A model generated the notes under the pieces. It saw only the letters and a program-made list of their open reading frames with translations. It was not told where the DNA came from and did not search any database. Of a DNA stretch of 64,000 nt, positions 10,120-20,616 are shown in pieces. This stretch comes from an uncultured euryarchaeote. GTDB taxonomy: Archaea > Thermoplasmatota > Poseidoniia > Poseidoniales > Poseidoniaceae. The translations under genes were made by a program, and so were the position numbers. The stretch covers positions 49,457 through 113,456 of the forward strand of contig CALBIL010000059.1 of the NCBI GenBank assembly GCA_937892945.1, read 5' to 3'. Within the stretch, counting starts at the first letter, position 1. Each line of letters opens with the position of its first letter.

Positions 10120-10983
10120 TCACTCCTTCTTTCGAGGAAGTGAGCCAAGCCAGAATCGGAGGTCGGAGTTGTTTGGAACAGCGATGACATGCCCAGCACG
10201 ATCTGATAACTGTCGTTCAAGCCGGCTTCGAACCTCATCGAGTAGGGTTGCCATTTCGCTTTGCCCGAGTTGTAATTCTCTACGCAAATCGGTAAGGTCC
10301 AACTTACGTTCAGGCGCTTCGATAATACTGTGAACCATGGTTCGTTGTTGGTAATGGTCAAAATCGGCATCAACTCCTGCAGATATACGGTTTCGAATGT
10401 GCTGATGCAAAGCAATAACAGCATCTCTCTGAGCATCGATTCCTTCGAGTACGCCGTTGAGGTGCTGAATGTGAGCCATCCCTTCGCCAACAGAGATTTT
10501 CTTACGCCCGCTTACGGATTTAACGACCTGCTCAGTCGTAGCAGGCAAACGATTGGAGAGTCGCATTGGACCTCCTGCTGGTAGGCTTCGTTGTTCGCAA
10601 AGGAATAAGTCAGGCCCGAGGTCAATCCGTAAAGAAATCGATTGCTGGACACTGTAAATGGTCCTTGGAGGCCCGCCTTTCTCACTTGCTACTTTCATTT
10701 TGGTTACAAAATTTCCACGCTCTAATTCGCGTAAATGTTTGACAATTGCTTGCTGACTCACATTGAGTAAATCAGCAAGTTGCATAGGGTAGTGTGGTTC
10801 ACGAACTAACCGCTCGAGAATCTGCCGGCGTAGCTTGTTTTGAAGCAGGGTTAGGGCGGTGTCAATATCTTCCACACTGGTCAACTCGGAGTTAACTAGA
10901 CATAACCACCCTTTGAATCCGTCGCTCGATACAAACCTCTTCCACCTCAATGAGGGAAGCTTTACAGTTTCCACTCTGCTCAT
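10120..10983 (-). CDS. winged-helix (ArsR-like) transcriptional regulator
   Basis: LLQNKLRRQILERLVREPHYPMQLADLLNVSQQAIVKHLRELERGNFVTK HTH; true start may be TTG 10884 or GTG 10875. Confidence 0.75.
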   Translation of the reverse strand: MSRVETVKLPSLRWKRFVSSDGFKGWLCLVNSELTSVEDIDTALTLLQNKLRRQILERLVREPHYPMQLADLLNVSQQAIVKHLRELERGNFVTKMKVASEKGGPPRTIYSVQQSISLRIDLGPDLFLCEQRSLPAGGPMRLSNRLPATTEQVVKSVSGRKKISVGEGMAHIQHLNGVLEGIDAQRDAVIALHQHIRNRISAGVDADFDHYQQRTMVHSIIEAPERKLDLTDLRRELQLGQSEMATLLDEVRSRLERQLSDRAGHVIAVPNNSDLRFWLGSLPRKKE

Positions 10984-11070
10984 TCAACAAAGGTATCGAG
11001 AACTTGACGAATGTAAATGAGAGAAAAGCGATCAGCATGCAACCTAACTTGAAGACAGTCCGACAGGTCT

Positions 11071-12105
11071 TCACAATTCGTCCCAAGCCGACCAATTATC
11101 AGAGCCAGTCTTCTCCTCTTTCGTTTCGGTTTTTTTTGAGCGAGAAGGTAGGGTAGGAGACTTCCGAGTTTCGTTGGTACCCCCAGTATCCCAATCTGAA
11201 ATTTCAACAATATTTGCGACAGGACGTTCGACTGCTTTTGTGGTGGGTGTCGGTGAATCAGCAAAAGGGTCATCGACCTGAGGGACTTTTTCAGGAGCAT
11301 CCCCTCGCATGAAAGCATAGACTTGTTCAGTTGTCATGAGGGTTCCTTGCATAACATCCTTCGACCCATCAACAAACCCATCATCATTTTCTGTGATTTC
11401 TCCTTCGTCTTCATTCTTAGCACCCATGTAAAGTGGGCTGTTCACATCATGTAATGCTGCTAACATTTCTTCTTGAGTTTCAAATGATTGAAGTAATTCC
11501 TCATCCCGGCTGATTACTCTTATTGAGCCATGAATCGCATGACTACGGGCTGAATAGGCCAGTATACCAGCGAGAGGGAGGAAAAGAAAACCTAAGCAGC
11601 ATATTCCGAATCCAAACACCAATCCACTCGACTCCAGGAGTTTAAATTCTTGCCAATCGGAAATCGGTACAATCCAAACCGTTTGGCTTTCACATCCTTC
11701 ATTACACGTACTTTGAGCAAGGATTTCACCATTTTCTTCAACGTTCCATTCTTCATGGATTTCAAAAGCCACTCCATCGGAAGGCATTGGAGCCCAATCC
11801 GAAAAACACGATTTTGGTGAAAGGTCTTCAGTCGCTGCAGCAGAGCCATCAATTGGAGTTAAGCTGACCGTCATGTCTCCCTTGCCTTCTAAGACAATGG
11901 CCATATAGCAACCCTCCTCTTGAACATCAAAGGTTACTGAGTTCTCTCCTTCAATTTCAGCGATGGATAGTATTCTTGGGTCGTAAACCGAATCAATTGT
12001 CTCTTTTTGTGTAGAAACAAGTATGGTTCCAATGACGAGGAAAAGAGCACCTAGAATTGCCAAGCGCGAAGCCCAAGGGGACTTTTGCGATGCCCCCTCT
12101 GCCAT
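11071..12105 (-). CDS. hypothetical membrane protein (two TM segments, acidic cytoplasmic tail)
   Basis: Hydrophobic segments ASRLAILGALFLVIGTILV and LVFGFGICCLGFLFLPLAGILAY. Confidence 0.7.
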   Translation of the reverse strand: MAEGASQKSPWASRLAILGALFLVIGTILVSTQKETIDSVYDPRILSIAEIEGENSVTFDVQEEGCYMAIVLEGKGDMTVSLTPIDGSAAATEDLSPKSCFSDWAPMPSDGVAFEIHEEWNVEENGEILAQSTCNEGCESQTVWIVPISDWQEFKLLESSGLVFGFGICCLGFLFLPLAGILAYSARSHAIHGSIRVISRDEELLQSFETQEEMLAALHDVNSPLYMGAKNEDEGEITENDDGFVDGSKDVMQGTLMTTEQVYAFMRGDAPEKVPQVDDPFADSPTPTTKAVERPVANIVEISDWDTGGTNETRKSPTLPSRSKKTETKEEKTGSDNWSAWDEL

Positions 12106-12147
12106 GGTCTATCCTCAGCCTTCTTCCTCAATGAATCCTTGCGCAGA

Positions 12148-13245
12148 TCAAGCCAATCCTAATTCGGCTAATTTCTCCGGTAAGTAGGTTTCAGTTACGA
12201 AATCTAAACCGTATTTAGCTAACGATTGTTGTTCAGCTTTCTTTCCGAGTTCCAACATCATGTTGATTTGTTCTTGCCACCAGCTGTCGGCAAATCTCGG
12301 GTCAGTGAGTTCGGCATTCAATGCCTCAACATCCTTCTTTGACAAATCGTCACTTGGCAACTCATACGCAACAATATCATCCGCAGTAATACCAAGATAG
12401 GTCGCAGATGGCGTTGCCAAATATTCGGAAATGTGTGCAGTTTTAATAGCACCATAAGCAATCGAAGCAAAAATACGGAAGGACCACGGATCACCGTCAA
12501 GGAAGACAACAACTGGTAAATCCCATTCTTCACTCATCCGTTTCATGATACGTCGAGTCGAACGAGCTGGTTGTCCTTTGAGATGCAATAATCCACAACG
12601 GTACTGCTCATCAAATCCATTTTCAATTAAACGGTCAAACATACCACCAGTCTCTATGGCCATGATGAAATCAATATCATGCTCAAGCAGTTCAATCTTC
12701 TCCAATTCCACGTTATACGGTACGCCGTATCCTGAATCGCCAACGTCATCTCGCGCATTGATTCGCATCCATTCACCACGTCGGTTCCGTTCACGTAGAG
12801 TCAAGTTTCCAATCATACGAGCACCGTCTTCTTCAGGACGTAATTTGAAATCTTCACGCAAACATTTCGTTACAATTTCCAAATCTTCAGCCAAGTTGTT
12901 GGAATCATTTTGGCTTCCAAATTTACCCATTCCCCATCCTTCGGAAATATAGTACATTTCTCTCAAGGTTGAAGATTTTCCAGCATCCAACATTTCCTCG
13001 ATGAATTCAACGACGTGTAACGTTCGAAGTAATTGTTTGGCCGAACCTAGACTGGTTGCATCGCGCACTGATTGTTTTTTGCCGTATTTGTATACACCGA
13101 GTTTTTTGTCAAAACCGATGTTGGTTTTTGTCCGCACAGGTAGTGTCATCGTAGGAGGTTCACCTTTGATGATTCGGTCATACATTTCTGCAACGACTTT
13201 ATGCATTGCAGTTTTTGTTTCTTCTGCGGTGTGTGTACGAGCCAT
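12148..13245 (-). CDS. top6A: DNA topoisomerase VI subunit A (Spo11-like)
   Basis: STLREMYYISEGW catalytic Tyr region, VVFLDGDPWSFRIF toprim DxD; adjacent to subunit B. Confidence 0.93.
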   Translation of the reverse strand: MARTHTAEETKTAMHKVVAEMYDRIIKGEPPTMTLPVRTKTNIGFDKKLGVYKYGKKQSVRDATSLGSAKQLLRTLHVVEFIEEMLDAGKSSTLREMYYISEGWGMGKFGSQNDSNNLAEDLEIVTKCLREDFKLRPEEDGARMIGNLTLRERNRRGEWMRINARDDVGDSGYGVPYNVELEKIELLEHDIDFIMAIETGGMFDRLIENGFDEQYRCGLLHLKGQPARSTRRIMKRMSEEWDLPVVVFLDGDPWSFRIFASIAYGAIKTAHISEYLATPSATYLGITADDIVAYELPSDDLSKKDVEALNAELTDPRFADSWWQEQINMMLELGKKAEQQSLAKYGLDFVTETYLPEKLAELGLA

Positions 13246-15341
13246 CAGACTTCACCTCCAAAGAGGGTACGTTGACCTTCTGGCGGAGCTACAGCCGGCT
13301 CAACTGTTTCTTCAACAGGTGTCTCTGAAACTTGCTCGGATTCCATTTCAGATTCGCTCATCGATTCAGTATCTGGGGAATCAATACCGCTCTCATCTAA
13401 GATTTGTTCTTGACGACGAATTTCTTGAAGGAACTTCTCATCCATCTTCGTTGCCCCAATAACATCTTGAGATCCTCGGAACAAGACTTCGGTTTCTGTC
13501 CAGTCACCGCGTTCTAATCCACTAAGACTGTAGGCAATTATTTTCTTTTCACCAGGTTGTAGTGATTCAAGTTTCCATGCCCATACGCCAAGAGCTTCCT
13601 TTCGGCCTCCGTTTTCATTGTTCTCTATCTTAGCCCCCGACTTTTCAGGCCAAGTTGCAAGTATTGTGTAGGCTCGAACTCGACTTGTATAATTGAATAA
13701 TATAATCTCGACATCCGTTTGCTTTGTTTGCTTATTCCACTCTGTTGTAGTTTCTGAAATAACCGCCGACATAATCTTCGTGATTGAACCCGAGAGTTCC
13801 GGTACCGGCCGGTCAAGGATTTCAGCAGACTTCTTTGCAATAGCAGGGAGAATATCATTGATGAGTTCGAACTTTTCCTTCGTCTTCGCCATTTTCTTCT
13901 TCTTTTCAAGATGTTTCCGCAAGCCTCGGCCCATTTCGAGCATTGCCTTTCTACCCTCTTCCATGACTTCCGCATTATCGGCAAGAGCTTCTTTAGCTTC
14001 AGAAGTAAATTGAACGTTTGTACTGGCAAGGTGAACTAAAACCGCAGCAGGCCCTTTCGGAACCCCTCTCCCACCAGCTTGATCGAGTCCATATTGACGC
14101 CAGTCTACGCTTTCGATTGCCTTGGTGAGTAAGCAACCGCCCTGTTGGTACATCAAAGGAACACGGTTCGCAAACCGAAGAATCTCAACTGGCTTATCAC
14201 CAGCCATATCGCCTCCAAAAATCAATCCAACTTCAATTTGGAAGGGGTTTCCTTGTGTTACACTTGGAACACGTGTGAGTGTCGATACGAAACGAGAGTC
14301 AATGGTTTTGGATAGGCCCTTCTTGATGAGCAGTTCTTCGATTGGTGACAAACAATTCGTTGGAGGTTTGAGTAATTTAACAGGCATTCCATTGAACACA
14401 CGTTCGCCTTGGAAGGCTTCTAAGAGGTGACGAATATCATCTCCTTTTACGGTCTTCATCTTTCTTGTTCCTGCAATGTCTGCCGCTTCACATAATTCTT
14501 TACGAGCACGGTTGGTTACTCCTGAGAAATTGTTCAATAAGAAATGGTTCACATTCAAATCATTTGATTCAGCCACCATTCGTTGTAATTGGCCCAACTC
14601 AATACCATGAGGGTGGGGTTTGATGCTCTCGACTTTTGTCGGGAGTCGTTCAGTAACTCGAGTCCAATGATGTTTTTCTCCATCGGGATCGATAAAAATA
14701 ATTTCTGCGTGCGGGTTGACGATACTGGTCATGCGAAGATATTGCCAAACACTCTGCCTCCCTTTCTGGTATTTTGCCTTCATTTCAGCAGTTACTTCAG
14801 TGCCATGTTCTTTTCCAGAGCCATCTTCATTATACCAAATTTCACGACCAGCATTTGCTTTTGTGGCTTTATTTTTTCGAGTATCAAGTCCAATATCAAC
14901 AAAAGCAGCAGTCGGTTCCGTGGCAATTTTTGAGCGCACGTGGGTCGCTCGCCCAGTGGTTAATTGACAATACATGACTACGCCAGTAATTCCAATCCCT
15001 TGTTGTCCACGAGATTGCCGGATTGCGTGAAATCGTGAACCGAAGAGAAGTTGTCCGAAGACCTTCTCGATGCTCTTCTGAGGTATGCCTGGCCCATTAT
15101 CTTCGACAACCATTCGAATGATGTCCTTATTTGCATCAACTTTAGTGATTTGAATTCGAATGGTTGGCAGAATGCGAGCCTCTTCGCATGCATCCAACGC
15201 ATTGTCAACTGCTTCCTTTACTGCAGTGATGAGTGAACGGGCTAACGAATCAAACCCGAGAAAGTGCTTATTCTTTTCAAAAAACTCAGAAATTGCAACC
15301 TGCTTTTGATTTGAGGCGAGTTTTTGTGCGATGCCAGTCAT
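13245..15341 (-). CDS. top6B: DNA topoisomerase VI subunit B
   Basis: GHKL motifs EAVDNALDACEEA, VEDNGPGIP, GQQGIGITG; overlaps top6A by 1 nt. Confidence 0.93.
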   Translation of the reverse strand: MTGIAQKLASNQKQVAISEFFEKNKHFLGFDSLARSLITAVKEAVDNALDACEEARILPTIRIQITKVDANKDIIRMVVEDNGPGIPQKSIEKVFGQLLFGSRFHAIRQSRGQQGIGITGVVMYCQLTTGRATHVRSKIATEPTAAFVDIGLDTRKNKATKANAGREIWYNEDGSGKEHGTEVTAEMKAKYQKGRQSVWQYLRMTSIVNPHAEIIFIDPDGEKHHWTRVTERLPTKVESIKPHPHGIELGQLQRMVAESNDLNVNHFLLNNFSGVTNRARKELCEAADIAGTRKMKTVKGDDIRHLLEAFQGERVFNGMPVKLLKPPTNCLSPIEELLIKKGLSKTIDSRFVSTLTRVPSVTQGNPFQIEVGLIFGGDMAGDKPVEILRFANRVPLMYQQGGCLLTKAIESVDWRQYGLDQAGGRGVPKGPAAVLVHLASTNVQFTSEAKEALADNAEVMEEGRKAMLEMGRGLRKHLEKKKKMAKTKEKFELINDILPAIAKKSAEILDRPVPELSGSITKIMSAVISETTTEWNKQTKQTDVEIILFNYTSRVRAYTILATWPEKSGAKIENNENGGRKEALGVWAWKLESLQPGEKKIIAYSLSGLERGDWTETEVLFRGSQDVIGATKMDEKFLQEIRRQEQILDESGIDSPDTESMSESEMESEQVSETPVEETVEPAVAPPEGQRTLFGGEV

Positions 15342-15484
15342 GGTATTCCTCCAACACAGGTCCTCCTTTGTCCCAATGACATCGGGCCTTTGTGGTAAGC
15401 AACCTTGTCGACCGACGGTTTTTAATGTCTAAGACCGAACATCATCAACGGACTTCCTTTTTCAGGACTTTCAGTCCTTCCAAA

Positions 15485-17473
15485 TTAGTTAAACAACTCT
15501 TCATGCCATGAAGTGATTGTGCCCATGAAAGCAGAAGCAGCCACAGTCAATGGGCTGGCGAGATAGAGTTTACCAGGCCCTGAACGTCCTTGGAAATTTC
15601 GATTGATTGCCGACACTGTCACCTGTTCAGGCGTGATAGAAACGCCTGGACCGGCACCAATACAAGCACCACAGCCCGGGTCGATGAGTTTGACACCGAC
15701 GCGTCCGAACAAATCATGCCATCCTTCGTTTACAGCCAGGTCTTTTACGATACCAGAGCCGTATTGAATGTAGAAATCCACACCTTCTTTGACAACAAGG
15801 CCGGCATTTTCTGCAGCCTGGCACACTTGAGCATAGTAAGCCACATCATCTGCTTTTCCAGCAGTGCATGAGCCCCCGTAGGCGATATCGATTGAAACAT
15901 CACCAATATCAGTAATGTTTGCACCGTTTGTGGGGTCACTCGGAATTCCTTCATCCGGATTGCCAGGATGAGCAACCATCGGTTGTATCTCTGACATGTT
16001 GATGGTGTGAACTCCACCATGATATTGCGCCCCTTCATCAGGATGAACTGCCCGACTCTTCTGAGTTTCTAAATCTAAATGGGGCTGAGATTTGATCATC
16101 CATTCAAACAGTAAATCATCAGCTTCACAAATACCAGTTCGGCCTGAGCATTCTGTGGCCATGTTACAGAGGGTTGCTCGTTCATCAATCGAGAGGCTCG
16201 TCAGACCTTCTCCACCAAATTCCATACTGCGATTGAGGGTTAATTCTTCACGAGCATGGTCGGCCAAGATGTAGAGGATGACATCTTTGGCGGTACAACC
16301 TGGCACGAGGGTGCCGACTAAATCGAACCGAATCGATTCGGGGACTTTGATTGAAGTAAATCCAGCGCTGATAAGATTGGCATATTCAGTCGCCCCAACG
16401 CCCCATGTGAGTGCATTTGATGCGCCACCCATACAGGTGTGCGAGTCTGTGGCTTGAATGAAATCACCCACTTCAATAAATTCTTCTCGGGCGACCTGAT
16501 GGCAAATCCCAGGCGAAATACCATCTTTAGCAGAGTAATCCCGAACTAAAGTATGTTTTTGAAACTCAACTTGGAGGTCCCGTAAGGTTTGGATTTTATC
16601 CATGTGAGGAACAAATTTAGGATTATGATGAGCATAAAGCAGATGGTCTTCGAACACTGCAAATTTACTTGGGTTTGGTATTGTGTAGTCATCACCGTAC
16701 TCGTTCTGGAGGAATGTATGAACTTGGGCGGTGGTGAATTCATGTGAGTATCCACCTTGGACTTGAGCAATAACGGGGTCATTTGGTTTAACACACTGCC
16801 CTTCTACTTGTCCAACGAGATTACGAGCGATAATCTTCTCAGCCATGGTCATTGGCCGGAGAGGAGTGTCCAATGGCGGAAGTTCGATTTCTCCATTCTT
16901 GAGTGATTTCGCAAAAGCAAACAAGCCGCCTTTCTCGAGAATAATTTGGGTGACTTTATCGTAGCGAGAAGTGAATTCCTCGAGAGCGATCTCTTCGCCT
17001 TTTTGCAACCGTTCGAGCATTGAATGGTCACCCATAATTTGTCCAAGATTGATGTTATTCTGTGCATGAATCGGTGCAAAAGATGCGGCTATGACGATAT
17101 TAATTCCCGCCCAACGTTCGCACTGCGGGGCGGTTTCTCGTGAAGAACCAGTTCCTTTTCGTTGGCCAGAAACAATAACCTCAAAGTTTCCATTCTTGAG
17201 TGCATTTTCATTAAACACTCTTAATCCGTTATGCATTAATCCCGCATACGCATTCTTCGCAATCTCGGCAGGGTCATGATCGAAGCAAACCCATGCAGGC
17301 GTCATGACATCTGTGTTGATGTCATCAAGTAAATCATCAACAGTCAAATCTTCCATTTTCAAATTGAGCCCATCATACAATTGTTGCTTGATGAGTTCGA
17401 GGTCTTTGGTAAGAAAAAGAACCCTTTTTTCAGGGTGGAGGGCGATTTTTGCTGGCGGCCAATTGTCTCTCAT
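15485..17473 (-). CDS. aconitase/IPM isomerase family hydratase with N-terminal swivel domain and C-terminal catalytic domains
   Basis: SGQRKGTGSSRETAPQCERWAGI (swivel) precedes ATDSHTCMGGASNAL, YGGSCTAGKADD and CGACIGAGPG (Fe-S/catalytic). Confidence 0.85.
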   Translation of the reverse strand: MRDNWPPAKIALHPEKRVLFLTKDLELIKQQLYDGLNLKMEDLTVDDLLDDINTDVMTPAWVCFDHDPAEIAKNAYAGLMHNGLRVFNENALKNGNFEVIVSGQRKGTGSSRETAPQCERWAGINIVIAASFAPIHAQNNINLGQIMGDHSMLERLQKGEEIALEEFTSRYDKVTQIILEKGGLFAFAKSLKNGEIELPPLDTPLRPMTMAEKIIARNLVGQVEGQCVKPNDPVIAQVQGGYSHEFTTAQVHTFLQNEYGDDYTIPNPSKFAVFEDHLLYAHHNPKFVPHMDKIQTLRDLQVEFQKHTLVRDYSAKDGISPGICHQVAREEFIEVGDFIQATDSHTCMGGASNALTWGVGATEYANLISAGFTSIKVPESIRFDLVGTLVPGCTAKDVILYILADHAREELTLNRSMEFGGEGLTSLSIDERATLCNMATECSGRTGICEADDLLFEWMIKSQPHLDLETQKSRAVHPDEGAQYHGGVHTINMSEIQPMVAHPGNPDEGIPSDPTNGANITDIGDVSIDIAYGGSCTAGKADDVAYYAQVCQAAENAGLVVKEGVDFYIQYGSGIVKDLAVNEGWHDLFGRVGVKLIDPGCGACIGAGPGVSITPEQVTVSAINRNFQGRSGPGKLYLASPLTVAASAFMGTITSWHEELFN

Positions 17474-17606
17474 GGCTCCCCCTCAAACCCTTTCAAGTGC
17501 TCAGTGTTCATAACCGGTTCGGGAAAAAACTCTCATGAGAAGTGCCGTATTTTCTCTGAAAACGCAGTTTTTCGAGTCCACAAGTTTAACCGTATTGATA
17601 ATTAGG

Positions 17607-17614
17607 TTTAAATA
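17607..17614 (+). promoter_or_regulatory. archaeal TATA-box candidate upstream of tfb
   Basis: TTTAAATA in an AT-rich intergenic region about 80 bp upstream of the tfb ATG. Confidence 0.45.
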
Positions 17615-17695
17615 CAGTTGTGCATCGGTGTATAATAAGGTTCCCTAATCAGTTGAGCGATAAGGCTCGACCAGGGCAAGAGATGAGGAATACAT

Positions 17696-18622
17696 ATGGA
17701 CGAACAACAAGTAGAAGATATCGTAAAATGCAGTGATTGCGCAGGTCGAAATTTAACTCGTGACGAAACCCGTGGCGAAGTCGTTTGTGACGATTGCGGA
17801 TTAGTGTTAGAGGACAACGTAATCGACCAAGGCGCTGAATGGCGTGTGTTTTCGCCGGAACAAGGCGACCAACGTGCCCGTACTGGTGCTCCAATGACCG
17901 TCATGCTCCACGACAAAGGCCTCTCGACAGACATCGACTGGCAAAACAAAGATTACTCTGGAAAGACAATCAATTCCCGTTACAGATCGCAATTCTACCG
18001 AATGCGTAAGTGGCAAAAGAGAAGCAGAGTTTCCAATGCAACAGAGCGAAACTTAGCTATGGCGTTGGCCGAGTTGGACCGTATGGCCAGCCGCCTTGAA
18101 CTTCCAAAGTCTGTTCGTGAAGCAGCAGCAGTCAATTACAAGAAAGCAGTTGACAAGCGTTTGATCCGTGGCCGTTCGATTGAAGGTGTAGCAGCAGCAT
18201 CCCTCTACGCAGCTTGCCGTCAATGTGGTGTTCCTCGAACACTCGATGAAATCGGTCAAGCCTCCCGTACCGGTCGAAAAGAGATTGGTCGCACCTACCG
18301 TTTCATGGTACGAGAACTCAAAATGAAGATCATGCCAACTGGCCCAGAAGACTACATCTCACGATTCTGTTCCGGACTTGGACTCGATGCTGAAGTCGAA
18401 GCAAAGGCTTACGAACTCATCAAAGCAGCTCAAGAGAAGGAATTGACCAGTGGTCGTGGACCAACTGGAATTGCAGCCTCGATCATTTACATCGCTTCGG
18501 TCTTGTGTGGAAAGCGCAGAACCCAACGCGAAGTGGCAGAAGTTGCTGGTGTAACTGAAGTAACCATCCGTAACCGTTACAAGGAACTCATTCAAAATCT
18601 CAATATCGAACTTGATATTTGA
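17696..18622 (+). CDS. tfb: transcription initiation factor IIB (TFB)
   Basis: Zn ribbon CSDC...CDDCG, two cyclin-like repeats ([60 protein letters not shown]). Confidence 0.96.
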   Translation: MDEQQVEDIVKCSDCAGRNLTRDETRGEVVCDDCGLVLEDNVIDQGAEWRVFSPEQGDQRARTGAPMTVMLHDKGLSTDIDWQNKDYSGKTINSRYRSQFYRMRKWQKRSRVSNATERNLAMALAELDRMASRLELPKSVREAAAVNYKKAVDKRLIRGRSIEGVAAASLYAACRQCGVPRTLDEIGQASRTGRKEIGRTYRFMVRELKMKIMPTGPEDYISRFCSGLGLDAEVEAKAYELIKAAQEKELTSGRGPTGIAASIIYIASVLCGKRRTQREVAEVAGVTEVTIRNRYKELIQNLNIELDI

Positions 18623-18654
18623 AACAGAGCCAGTTGAAACCCTGAGGTCTCATC

Positions 18655-20139
18655 ATGGGAAAAGAGCGAACTAAATTATCAGACAATGTCTTCGAGGCAG
18701 TATCTGCTGGAATGGTTGAAGCGTTGAAGCGGGGCACGATTGCCTGGCCTCTTCCTCAACCACCGATGACAGACCCTGACTTTCCGCCTATCTCTCCCGC
18801 CTCCCCTGATTCAGTCATTGAACAAGGGGTTGGGATTTTACAAATGGATCGGGCAATGTTCGAATCGAATCTCAACACAGTTGTCGATTTGATAGTCCCT
18901 CATCGAATGAACCTCAGTGACGACCCATTTACTGTACATCAGAAATGGCTCCATCGACGTATTGACAAAGTTGCTGAAAGCCTTCTGTTCACCGTCACGA
19001 CCGATTGGTTGGCTCAAGCGTTTGACCATACCGCTCCAAACACTGACCGTTGGTGGCTTGCGATTTCTCTTCTCAACGGTTTATCGACCACTCCACATGG
19101 CCAGCCAGTCCACCAAGGATACCACCTCGTCGAATCGATTGCATTGGCCGAACGCCCAGGAACCTGGCATACACAACCTGATGCAGGGCCTCATCAGTCT
19201 GAATGGAACCCTCATGCAGTTCTTCCTCGTAATTCAGGAGTTGTTGCGCATGATGCTGGCGTTACAGCAGCCCGATGGCTGATTGAAAAGTTAGAAAATG
19301 ACTCCCTCGACCGTCGTCTTTTGTTGATGGAATGGGTTCGCCTACTCCTTCAGCGACCAAACCTCATCGAGCCTCTCGGACTTGATTCTATACTTCTCCG
19401 GCGCGCTTCAGACCCTGAGGCTGAAGTTGCAGCACGAGTTACACTTTGTCTCGCCAAGGCGATTGAGTTCAATCGAGACACAGGTCTTGAACTTGCTAAA
19501 CGCCTTCACCAGCGCGATGAACTTCTTATCAAGCGGGGAATGGCCGATGTCCTTACCCGAATGTTCCGCCGTCTTGAATGGGATGCTGTGCCGTTTCTGA
19601 ACGATATGCTTGCCGACCAAGATGAAGGCGTACTCGCTGCTGCCAGTGCAACAGTGGGTGATTTGAGGTTCCTTGACTCGGAACTGTGGGCTGATACCAT
19701 CGCAAAGTTAGCACAACACCCTCTTCCAATTGTTCGACGAAACCTCGTGCCTTTTTTGCGTGATTACATTGAACAATACCCCGAAGATGAACGTCGCCTT
19801 CTTCCTATTCTCTGGCAAGATGGTGACGAAGTTGTTCGTACACGAATGCGTGAACTGTTGATGCGAATGGAAGAGGTATCACCTGACCATTTCGCCGCCC
19901 GCCTTCTTGACTTCAAGAAACAAGGCTGCCCTCTTGAACCACTTTGGGAACCACTCACACTACGTCGACCAGAACGAAGCCGTCTGTGGCAAGCTTGGTT
20001 TACAGGCGAAGGAGAACAACCCACTCTGCCAGAATCTCGCCCAGTCCTTCACAGCGACATGGACGAATCAGGAGAATTACCATCTGTCGAAGATGCACAT
20101 CAAATCTTAGATCAAGAACTCGGCTTCATTGATGATTGA
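18655..20139 (+). CDS. hypothetical protein with HEAT-like helical repeats
   Basis: ORF immediately downstream of tfb; repeated helical leucine-rich patterns (ASDPEAEVAARVTLCLAKAI, ADQDEGVLAAASATVGDL). Confidence 0.65.
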   Translation: MGKERTKLSDNVFEAVSAGMVEALKRGTIAWPLPQPPMTDPDFPPISPASPDSVIEQGVGILQMDRAMFESNLNTVVDLIVPHRMNLSDDPFTVHQKWLHRRIDKVAESLLFTVTTDWLAQAFDHTAPNTDRWWLAISLLNGLSTTPHGQPVHQGYHLVESIALAERPGTWHTQPDAGPHQSEWNPHAVLPRNSGVVAHDAGVTAARWLIEKLENDSLDRRLLLMEWVRLLLQRPNLIEPLGLDSILLRRASDPEAEVAARVTLCLAKAIEFNRDTGLELAKRLHQRDELLIKRGMADVLTRMFRRLEWDAVPFLNDMLADQDEGVLAAASATVGDLRFLDSELWADTIAKLAQHPLPIVRRNLVPFLRDYIEQYPEDERRLLPILWQDGDEVVRTRMRELLMRMEEVSPDHFAARLLDFKKQGCPLEPLWEPLTLRRPERSRLWQAWFTGEGEQPTLPESRPVLHSDMDESGELPSVEDAHQILDQELGFIDD

Positions 20140-20141
20140 AC

Positions 20142-20564
20142 TCATTCTTCTTCTGATGAAGAAGCCAATGGCCCTACGGTGATGAGCCCTACATAGAGTG
20201 CATTGAGAATGACTAAACTTCCAATGAGGGTGAGAAGCATTCCCGTTGGCTCAGGCATCCATTCGTTTCTGTTTGTCCATGTCACCACTTTGACAAAGAA
20301 TAAACATCCGAGTCCAAACAGCAGAACGTTTCTCCATGTTTCTTCGGGAGATGCCCACAAATTGACAGTCGGTGCGATGCCTTTCCGGTCAAAGGCCCAT
20401 CTGAACCAGGCCAGATAAAGCAATGTCAAGCCTACCAATCCGAGCACCCCTCTTGAGAAAGAACGAGAGTCCCAAGGGCCTTCTGGAGTGATATCGATAA
20501 ACGATTGAGCAACACAAAAGACCCCTACAATGGCGAATCCTCGCCACTCAAGAGTTCTGCCCAT
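20142..20564 (-). CDS. hypothetical membrane protein (about 4 TM)
   Basis: Hydrophobic segments; convergent with the preceding gene. Confidence 0.6.
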   Translation of the reverse strand: MGRTLEWRGFAIVGVFCVAQSFIDITPEGPWDSRSFSRGVLGLVGLTLLYLAWFRWAFDRKGIAPTVNLWASPEETWRNVLLFGLGCLFFVKVVTWTNRNEWMPEPTGMLLTLIGSLVILNALYVGLITVGPLASSSEEE

Positions 20565-20616
20565 ATCTCAAGGCAGAAGGGCTACGCTTGAAAGCCTACG
20601 CCATCCAGCAGGTCTC

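Noticed and set aside
9834-10490. 218-aa minus-strand ORF
   Set aside because: Out-of-frame overlap with both the surface protein C-terminus and the ArsR-like regulator; composition unlike a real protein.
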